From positions 1 to 11,414 of the forward strand of contig JAHXIM010000281.1 of the NCBI GenBank assembly GCA_025655635.1: a DNA stretch of 11,414 nucleotides. Direction: 5' to 3'. Below the pieces are notes generated by a model that had not been told where the DNA came from, ran no database searches, and saw nothing but the letters and a program-made list of their open reading frames with translations. Both the position numbers and the translations under genes were made by a program. Positions 5,736-11,414 of this stretch are shown here, one piece after another (position 1 is the first letter of the stretch; every line of letters starts with the position of its first letter). Source of the stretch: a gamma proteobacterium symbiont of Lucinoma myriamae (GTDB taxonomy: Bacteria > Pseudomonadota > Gammaproteobacteria > GRL18).

Positions 5736-7196
5736 ATGCGAATCGTTGAAGAAGCGCTGACCTTTGATGATGTTTTACTCGTTCCTGCTTTTTCTGAAGT
5801 CTTGCCTAAAGGAGTTGAACTATCGACTAAATTAACCAGGGATATTGTGTTAAACATTCCTATGGTTTCTGCTGCAATGGATACTGTTTCAGAACATCGT
5901 ATGGCCATTGCTATGGCACAGCAGGGTGGTATTGGTATCATCCACAAAAATATGACGATTGAAGAACAGGCTCGAGAAGTTGTCCGGGTTAAAAAACATG
6001 AAAGTGGTATTGTCACTGATCCCATTACTGTGTCCCCGGATAAAACCATTCGTGAAGTGATGGAACTCACCAGAGAAAAGAAAATTTCAGGTGTGCCGGT
6101 TGTTAATGGTGATGATCTCGTCGGTATTGTTACTAGTCGTGATTTACGTTTTGAGACCCACCTTGATGCGCCTGTCAGTGCTATTATGACACCCAAAGAA
6201 CGTCTGGTCACTGTGCTTGAAGGTACAGGTAAAGATGAAGTGCTGGCTTTATTGCATGAGCATCGCATTGAAAAAGTGTTGATTGTTAATGATGCGTTTC
6301 AGCTACGCGGTATGATCACTGTTAAAGATATGCAAAAAGCCACTGACTATCCTTATGCTTGTAAAGATGAACAGAGTCGTTTGCGTGTTGGTGCGGCAGT
6401 AGGTGTTGGCGCTGAAACCGATGAACGTATTGCAGCGCTTGCAGAAGCAGAAGTTGATGTTATTGTTGTTGATACCGCCCATGGTCATTCAATTGGTGTG
6501 ATTAATCGGGTTGCCTGGGTAAAGAAGAATTTCCCTCAGGTGCAGGTGATTGGCGGTAATATTGCTACAGCCGCTGCGGCCCGTGCTTTGGTTGACGCAG
6601 GTGCCGATGCGGTTAAAGTGGGTATTGGCCCAGGGTCAATCTGTACCACTCGAATTATTGCCGGTGTGGGTGTGCCCCAGATCACCGCCATCAGCAATGT
6701 GGCAAAAGAACTTGAAGGAACGGGTGTACCTGTGATTGGTGATGGTGGTATCCGTTTTTCAGGTGACTTTGCTAAAGCCATTGTAGCAGGTGCTTCCTGT
6801 TGTATGTTTGGCAGTATTTTTGCTGGTACCGAAGAAGCGCCGGGTGAAGTTGAACTTTATCAGGGACGTTCTTATAAGTCTTATCGCGGTATGGGTTCAA
6901 TGGGTGCCATGTCACAACAGCAGGGTTCCAGTGATCGTTATTTTCAGGAAAGCAGTGATGCCGATAAATTAGTCCCTGAAGGTATCGAAGGCCGTGTACC
7001 ATTTAAAGGCGGTATGCAGCCGGTGGTTCATCAAATGCTGGGTGGTTTACGCTCTTCTATGGGTTATACCGGTTGTGCTGATATCGAGAGTATGCGCAGT
7101 AAGCCTGAATTTGTTCGTGTCACCAGTGCCGGGATGGTTGAAAGTCATGTTCATGACGTCACCATTACTAAAGAAGCGCCGAATTATAGAACTTAA
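5736..7196 (+). CDS. guaB: Inosine-5'-monophosphate dehydrogenase
   Basis: GuaB oxidises IMP to XMP with NAD+, the committed step of guanine nucleotide synthesis, in the cytoplasm. The protein has 486 residues (488 in E. coli). The TIM-barrel catalytic domain starts with LTFDDVLLVPAFSEVLP and GGIGIIHKNM. A pair of CBS regulatory domains is inserted at about 90-205, with SGVPVVNGDDLVGIVTSRDL marking the first. The catalytic loop GPGSICTTR places the nucleophile at Cys303, and the mobile flap includes YRGMGSMGAM (383-392) and the Arg401-Tyr402 pair. The start codon is supported by GGAGGG and by a conserved N-terminus. guaA follows 124 bases later across a strong hairpin, so the two are probably one operon with adjustable read-through. 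Confidence 0.98.
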   Translation: MRIVEEALTFDDVLLVPAFSEVLPKGVELSTKLTRDIVLNIPMVSAAMDTVSEHRMAIAMAQQGGIGIIHKNMTIEEQAREVVRVKKHESGIVTDPITVSPDKTIREVMELTREKKISGVPVVNGDDLVGIVTSRDLRFETHLDAPVSAIMTPKERLVTVLEGTGKDEVLALLHEHRIEKVLIVNDAFQLRGMITVKDMQKATDYPYACKDEQSRLRVGAAVGVGAETDERIAALAEAEVDVIVVDTAHGHSIGVINRVAWVKKNFPQVQVIGGNIATAAAARALVDAGADAVKVGIGPGSICTTRIIAGVGVPQITAISNVAKELEGTGVPVIGDGGIRFSGDFAKAIVAGASCCMFGSIFAGTEEAPGEVELYQGRSYKSYRGMGSMGAMSQQQGSSDRYFQESSDADKLVPEGIEGRVPFKGGMQPVVHQMLGGLRSSMGYTGCADIESMRSKPEFVRVTSAGMVESHVHDVTITKEAPNYRT

Positions 7197-7223
7197 GTCT
7201 ACATTCTACATTTGTTTAAAAAG

Positions 7224-7284
7224 AAGAAGGTCGGCTACTTACTCATACTTAATCATAAGTTGAGAGGGGGTAGCCGGCCTTCTT
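7224..7284 (+). terminator. Compound hairpin between guaB and guaA
   Basis: A 15-base stem (7224-7238 with 7270-7284, one G-U pair) is capped by an inner hairpin (ACTTA at 7247-7251 with TAAGT at 7256-7260, extended by CTCA/TGAG). The outer stem is GC-rich and followed by TGATTTTG, a weak U-tract. It lies 27 bases after guaB and 37 before the guaA ATG. It could be a partial terminator setting the guaB:guaA ratio, or an mRNA-stabilising structure. Confidence 0.65.
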
Positions 7285-7320
7285 TGATTTTGAGCAACAG
7301 CCCTATAAGCAGGAAAACAC

Positions 7321-8880
7321 ATGACACAAAATATTCATGATCATCGTATTTTAATTTTGGATTTTGGTTCTCAATATACGCAGTTAATTGCTCGTCGTGT
7401 CCGTGAGGCCGGTGTGTATTGTGAAATTCATCCGTCCAATTATGATGCCGAAGCCATTCGCTCTTTTGCTGCCAAGGGTATTATTCTTTCTGGCGGTCCG
7501 GAAACTGTTACCGCTACTGATACGCCAAGAGCTGCCGATGTTGTGTTTGAACTGGGTGTGCCGGTATTAGGTATTTGTTACGGTATGCAGACTATGGCAG
7601 AGCAGTTAAATGGTAAAGTAGAAAATGCTGATCATCATGAATACGGTTATGCTCAGGTTCGGGCACATGGTCATTCACGCTTATTAAAAGACATTGAAGA
7701 AGGCTATGGTATGTTGGATGTCTGGATGTCTCATGGTGATCGGGTTGTTGAGATGCCGGAAGGCTTTAAGCTGATGGCCAGTACAGATAATGCACCGATT
7801 GCCGGGATGGCTGATGAATCACGCCATTTTTATGGTATTCAATTCCATCCTGAAGTCACTCACACCAAACAGGGTCAACGTATCTTTCAACGCTTTATTG
7901 TCGATATTTGCGGCTGTGACACGCTCTGGAATTCGGGCAATATTATTGAAGACAATATTAATATTATTCGCAAACAAGTGGGGACAGATGAGGTTATATT
8001 AGGGCTCTCTGGTGGTGTTGATTCTTCGGTGGTTGCCGCCTTATTGCATAAGGCTATTGGTGATCAGTTGACTTGTGTGTTTGTTGATAACGGCTTGTTG
8101 CGTCTTCATGAAGGCGACCAGGTTATGTCGATGTTTGCTAAACACATGGGTATCAAAGTCATCCGTGTTGATGCAGAAAAACGCTTTTTGGATCAATTGT
8201 CCGGAGAAGATGATCCAGAGAAAAAACGCAAAATTATCGGCCATGAATTTATCAATGTATTTGATGAAGAGTCATGCAAGTTAGAGAATGCAAAGTGGCT
8301 GGCTCAGGGTACTATTTATCCTGATGTTATTGAGTCAGGCGGTCAAAATGGTACTGCACATTTGATTAAATCCCACCATAATGTCGGTGGTCTGCCGGAA
8401 GACATGAAGCTGGGCTTAGTTGAGCCGCTTAGAGAATTGTTTAAAGATGAAGTGAGAGAGCTTGGTCTGGAATTAGGTCTGCCATATGATATGGTTTACC
8501 GTCACCCATTCCCAGGTCCTGGTCTTGGGGTGCGTATTTTAGGCGAAGTGAAAAAAGATTATGCCAATATCTTACGAGAAGCTGATGCCATCTTTATCGA
8601 AGAGCTTCATAAAAGTGACTGGTACCATAAGGTCTCTCAAGCTTTTGCGGTTTTCTTGCCGGTTAAATCAGTGGGTGTAAAAGGTGATGGCCGTTGTTAT
8701 TCTTATGTGATTGCGCTTAGAGCGGTAGAGACCATTGATTTTATGACAGCTCGCTGGGCGCACCTGCCTTATGAGCTGCTGGAGACTATTTCAGGGCGTA
8801 TTATTAACGAAGTGGATCAGGTCACTCGTGTCAGTTATGACATTTCATCTAAGCCGCCTGCCACGATTGAATGGGAGTAA
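7321..8880 (+). CDS. guaA: GMP synthase (glutamine-hydrolysing)
   Basis: GuaA converts XMP to GMP using ATP and ammonia taken from glutamine, following GuaB. The protein has 519 residues, close to 525 in E. coli. The N-terminal class I glutamine amidotransferase domain has the triad Cys86 (GICYGMQT), His176 and Glu178 (QFHPEVT). The ATP-pyrophosphatase domain begins with the P-loop SGGVDSS at 230-236 and continues through GQNGTAHLIKSHHNVGG. The C-terminal dimerisation domain ends in the characteristic SKPPATIEWE. An AGGA ribosome site lies 6 bases before the ATG. There is no separate strong promoter in the guaB-guaA gap, so expression from the guaB promoter is likely. tadA starts 15 bases after the stop. 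Confidence 0.98.
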   Translation: MTQNIHDHRILILDFGSQYTQLIARRVREAGVYCEIHPSNYDAEAIRSFAAKGIILSGGPETVTATDTPRAADVVFELGVPVLGICYGMQTMAEQLNGKVENADHHEYGYAQVRAHGHSRLLKDIEEGYGMLDVWMSHGDRVVEMPEGFKLMASTDNAPIAGMADESRHFYGIQFHPEVTHTKQGQRIFQRFIVDICGCDTLWNSGNIIEDNINIIRKQVGTDEVILGLSGGVDSSVVAALLHKAIGDQLTCVFVDNGLLRLHEGDQVMSMFAKHMGIKVIRVDAEKRFLDQLSGEDDPEKKRKIIGHEFINVFDEESCKLENAKWLAQGTIYPDVIESGGQNGTAHLIKSHHNVGGLPEDMKLGLVEPLRELFKDEVRELGLELGLPYDMVYRHPFPGPGLGVRILGEVKKDYANILREADAIFIEELHKSDWYHKVSQAFAVFLPVKSVGVKGDGRCYSYVIALRAVETIDFMTARWAHLPYELLETISGRIINEVDQVTRVSYDISSKPPATIEWE

Positions 8881-8895
8881 GTACTCCTTCAGATC

Positions 8896-9372
8896 ATGTC
8901 CCTTACTGATGAATACTGGATGCGCCATGCTCTGAGTCTGGCGCATAAAGCTGCCGAACTGGGAGAGGTACCTGTTGGTGCTGTATTGGTCAAGGATGAG
9001 CAATTAGTCTCAGAAGGGTGGAATCAGCCTATTGTGCAGCATGATCCCACCGCTCATGCTGAAATTCTGGCTATTCGTGCTGCGGCACAACAGTTCAAAA
9101 ATTATCGTTTGCCGGGTACTACGCTGTATATCACCATAGAGCCGTGTAGTATGTGTGCAGGGGCTATCATTCATGCGCGTATTTCACGAGTCGTATTTGG
9201 AGCCTCAGAGCCTAGAGCCGGAGCAGCAGGCAGTGCTCTTAATCTACTTCAAAATGAACAGTTTAATCATCAGACTGAGGTCATATCGGGGGTGTTGGCG
9301 GCAGAGTGTGGTCAGGTTTTAAAAGATTTTTTTTTTTTTAAAAGAGAGGCTACCAAGAAGAAAATCGGTTAG
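8896..9372 (+). CDS. tadA: tRNA-specific adenosine deaminase
   Basis: TadA deaminates adenosine-34 to inosine in the anticodon of tRNA-Arg(ACG), and is usually essential. The 158-residue protein is a complete zinc-dependent deaminase: HAE at 54-56 gives the zinc ligand His54 and the proton shuttle Glu56, and PCSMC at 83-87 gives the two cysteine ligands. MRHALSLAHKAAELGEVPVGAV at the N-terminus and ARISRVVFGA are typical of the family. The C-terminal helix (KDFFFFKREATKKK) is encoded across a run of 13 T. Spacing to guaA is 15 bases without a good Shine-Dalgarno, apart from GGGAG in the end of guaA, which suggests translational coupling. A cytosine or guanine deaminase of the same fold is less likely given the tRNA-type motif set. 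Confidence 0.94.
   Translation: MSLTDEYWMRHALSLAHKAAELGEVPVGAVLVKDEQLVSEGWNQPIVQHDPTAHAEILAIRAAAQQFKNYRLPGTTLYITIEPCSMCAGAIIHARISRVVFGASEPRAGAAGSALNLLQNEQFNHQTEVISGVLAAECGQVLKDFFFFKREATKKKIG
9327..9339 (+). repeat. Run of 13 T inside tadA
   Basis: Thirteen consecutive T encode the end of Asp plus four Phe near the TadA C-terminus. A change of one base would alter only about the last ten residues. Such runs are prone to replication or transcription slippage and to sequencing error. Confidence 0.95.
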
Positions 9373-9402
9373 TTATTTTCTTTATTAAGCCATTGTATTG
9401 AA

Positions 9403-9639
9403 CTATAAAAATAGTCTTTTCCAATACAAAAATAACCACCCTCCATATTCAGCCATAACCCAACGTATTTGGCGACTATCATGTCACCATGCATCAGGCT
9501 TATAAGGATCAGTTTTTGCTGAATTTGAATAAATGGTCAGTTTATCACGGTAAAGATCATTCCAGATAAAAGCAGCTCTTTTAGTATGTGATTTACTCGT
9601 TGTAATAACGGCACTGCTTATTTCGATTTGTTCAACAAT
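9403..9639 (-). pseudogene. Remnant of a DUF218/YdcF-family gene (C-terminal part)
   Basis: A minus-strand frame reads ...SSAVITTSKSHTKRAAFI, ...LTIYSNSAKTDPYKPDAW, then an in-frame TGA (9486-9484), then HDSRQIRWVMAEYGGWLFLY and a natural-looking stop at 9403. The TSxxHxxRA pattern followed later by a PDxWW and a RxxxxEY helix is the C-terminal layout of DUF218 (ElyC/SanA/YdcF) proteins, usually membrane-associated and of poorly known function. The TGA stands where the second Trp of the WW pair is expected, so a single G-to-A change explains it. The N-terminal half is missing: the frame is closed by TAA at 9642-9640, and a possible frameshifted continuation in the next frame is unclear. The remnant occupies most of the gap between tadA and the protease gene. 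Confidence 0.6.
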
Positions 9640-9670
9640 TTAATTAATAAGTCTTCATTGATGGGGATCA

Positions 9671-9699
9671 TTCCCACATTTTTTCAGCTATGTTATTAT
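9671..9699 (+). promoter_or_regulatory. Candidate promoter of the S8 protease gene
   Basis: TTCCCA (9671-9676) and TATTAT (9694-9699) are 17 bases apart, four of six and five of six to consensus. A small GGGA/TCCC inverted repeat (9664-9675) overlaps the -35. Transcription would start near 9706, and a GGAG ribosome site lies 8 bases before the ATG at 9718. Confidence 0.4.
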
Positions 9700-9717
9700 T
9701 GAAATGGAGATATACAA

Positions 9718-11315
9718 ATGAATTTACGAAACTATTTTCATTGCCTTTATAATGCATTAGCAATCATTTCTATTACTTTAATTTTTGTACCCACTACATC
9801 TTTTTCAGGACCCGAAGTACAAAGGATAACAAATCAAAGAGCATTGCAGGCTTTTTCTCTTGAAAAAAGTAACGAATTTGAGTTAAGTCACCAGAAGGCA
9901 CTCAATAAGGCAAAAATTCACGATTGGCCTATTCGACAAGAATTGCCTAATGGTAAGATTCGTGAGCTTATAAAGTTAGCACCAACGGAATGCCTATATA
10001 TTATGAAACTGCTAATATTAATGCTGCAGATACAATCTCCACTGATGAAGTATGGTCGGGAGGAACTGCAGGTTTGACAATCGATGGGACTGGTATGACT
10101 ATCGGTGAGTGGGATGCTGGAGAGATATTATTATCTCATCAGGAATTTGGCGGCAGGGTTACTCAGAAAGATAACCCATCTTATATCGACAGCCATTCCA
10201 CTCATGTAGCAGGAACGATAATTGCCGCAGGTATAGATATTTACGCAAAAGGTATGGCCTATCAAGCAAATCTGGATGGATATGATTGGCTCAATGATAT
10301 ATCGGAAATGGTATCTGCTGCTAGTACTGGTTTGCTATTCTCTAATCATTCTTACGCTCAGGTCGTTGGTTGGTATTTCCTTTCCCCCAACTGGATATGG
10401 TTTGGGGATGTTCAAGTTAGTACAACAGAGGACTACAGGTTTGGTTTTTATGGTCCTGAAGCAGAGGAATGGGACCAGATTGCTGTTTACGCACCTTACT
10501 ATCTGATAGTACATGCTGCAGGAAATGAGCGAGATTATAATAGTGGCCCGGGAATTGGGGAAGACTATTTGTTCTGGAACGGATTTGATTGGGAGATTTC
10601 AACGCTAAGCCGAGATGAAGACTGCGCACCATTCGGCTATGATTGTATTGTCCCAAGAGCCAACGCAAAAAATACTTTTACTGTTGGTGCAATTGATGAT
10701 ATTCCTGGGGGGTATTCCACTTCAACTGACGTAGTGATGAGCAGTTTTAGTGGCTGGGGACCAACAGATGATGGGCGAATTAAACCAGATATTGTAGCTA
10801 ACGGAATTAATGTTTATTCAACGACAAATACTAGTAATACAGGTTATACCACAATGAGTGGCACATCTATGGCTGCTCCAAATGTCACTGGTTCATTGGG
10901 TTTGTTGCAGCAACATTATCAGAATACTCATGGTAATAAGTCTATGCGTGCTGCCACCCTTAAAGCCCTGGTTATTCATACTACTGATGAGGCTGGTGAA
11001 AGTGACGGTCCTGATTACGAATTCGGTTGGGGAATAATGAATAGCAAATCAGCTGCAGCGGTAATTTCTGGTGAGAATGTTACTAGTAATATTCAGGAAA
11101 AAATTTTAGATAATGGAACAACATATACCATTAATATGTATAACAATGGTAGTGCTCCTCTAAAGGCAACCCTTGTTTGGACAGATTTTCCTGGTACTCC
11201 TACTGCACCTTCACTGGACCCTACTACTAAAATGCTGGTGAATGATTTGGACCTTCGTATAACTGGTAGAACAACTTATTTTCCTTGGGTGCTTAATTTG
11301 ATGTGGTTAGTGTAA
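9718..11315 (+). pseudogene. Secreted subtilisin-family (S8) serine protease, frameshifted and 3'-truncated
   Basis: The first frame (from ATG 9718) gives a signal peptide (hydrophobic stretch at about 13-29, cleavage near SFS-GP) and a propeptide. It then runs out of frame and stops at 10077. The mature part continues in another frame as a 441-residue ORF from ATG 9990. Restoring one A in ACCAACGG (9981-9988) joins them as LAP-NG-MPIYYE, so a one-base deletion is likely. The catalytic triad is intact, numbered from Met 9990: Asp42 (WDAG), His69 (DSHSTHVAGT), Ser293 (GTSMAAP), with oxyanion Asn179 (AAGN). A KP-43-like C-terminal beta domain begins (ATLVWTDFPGTP, VNDLDLRITG, YFPWVLN) and then ends abruptly in LMWLV at the first palindrome. 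Without the frame repair the catalytic part lacks a signal peptide. It could be expressed from the internal ATG, but I regard it as inactive. Confidence 0.85.
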
Positions 11316-11322
11316 CCACATC
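11300..11322. repeat. Short perfect hairpin at the protease break
   Basis: GATGTGGTTA (11300-11309) is perfectly complementary to TAACCACATC (11313-11322) around a 3-base loop GTG. The protease homology stops at VLN, directly before it, and the ORF stop codon lies inside it. No T run follows, so it is not a standard terminator. Confidence 0.85.
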
Positions 11323-11332
11323 AGTGTAATTA

Positions 11333-11402
11333 GTGTGGGTAAGCTGTTGGTCAATTCGTTTATGGCGAAGCCGATACGAATTGACCAACAGCTTATCCAC
11401 AC
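11333..11402. repeat. Long palindrome, 27-bp arms, at the right edge
   Basis: Bases 11333-11359 and 11376-11402 are inverted copies with a single mismatch. The 16-base loop itself contains GGC-GAA-GCC, so the whole could fold as one long hairpin or cruciform. It starts ten bases after the shorter palindrome. There is no ORF, attC core or T-tract associated with it in the window. It resembles the structured end of a mobile or miniature palindromic element, of a type I do not recognise. Confidence 0.85.
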
Positions 11403-11414
11403 GTTCCGTAGGAA

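Noticed and set aside
5714..6268. A 184-codon minus-strand ORF opposite guaB
   Set aside because: It is an antisense shadow of a confidently identified guaB, with no ribosome site and low-complexity Ser/Thr-rich translation.
9393..9429. Hairpin TTGTATTG/CAATACAA with an inner ACTAT/ATAGT as a tadA terminator
   Set aside because: It is interrupted by unpaired bases, has no T run on the plus strand and lies within the DUF218-type remnant.
11333..11402. Integron attC site
   Set aside because: The arms lack GTTRRRY/RYYYAAC core sites, the pairing is nearly perfect without the usual extrahelical bases, and no cassette or integrase is visible.

Overview
The window looks like chromosomal DNA of a gammaproteobacterium of moderate to low GC content. 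The divergent xseA / guaB-guaA arrangement is the one seen in Escherichia coli and relatives. The class II ribonucleotide reductase split into two genes (NrdJa plus NrdJb) is the organisation known from Pseudomonas aeruginosa. I cannot name the genus from sequence alone.

Left block (about 1-3970, all leftward). A cobalamin riboswitch with a near-consensus sigma70 promoter reads out of the left edge, so the gene it controls lies outside the window. It is followed by the adenosylcobalamin-dependent ribonucleotide reductase genes nrdJa and nrdJb, transcribed leftward and closed by a hairpin terminator. Upstream of nrdJa are a plausible promoter and a pair of NrdR-box-like palindromes whose centres are 31 bp apart. 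B12 sensing and a B12-consuming enzyme are therefore adjacent, and dNTP supply appears to be under NrdR control. Nothing further stands out in 287-458.

Middle block (3971-9372). xseA (exonuclease VII large subunit) runs leftward. A 16-bp tandem repeat lies just upstream of it. Rightward from the same intergenic region run guaB, guaA and tadA. guaB and guaA carry out the two steps from IMP to GMP and are separated by a strong compound hairpin. tadA (tRNA adenosine deaminase) follows guaA after only 15 bp and contains a run of 13 T near its 3' end.

Right block (9373-11414) is decaying. A remnant of a DUF218/YdcF-type gene with an in-frame stop sits on the minus strand in the gap after tadA. 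Next comes a secreted subtilisin-family (S8) protease gene. A one-base frameshift separates its signal peptide from its catalytic domain, and its 3' end breaks off inside the C-terminal beta domain, exactly where two strong palindromes begin. The second palindrome has 27-bp arms. This looks like the edge of an inserted element that continues beyond the window.

The most interesting structure is the combination of riboswitch, NrdR boxes and split B12-dependent reductase. The most likely undescribed sequence is the palindromic element at the right edge.
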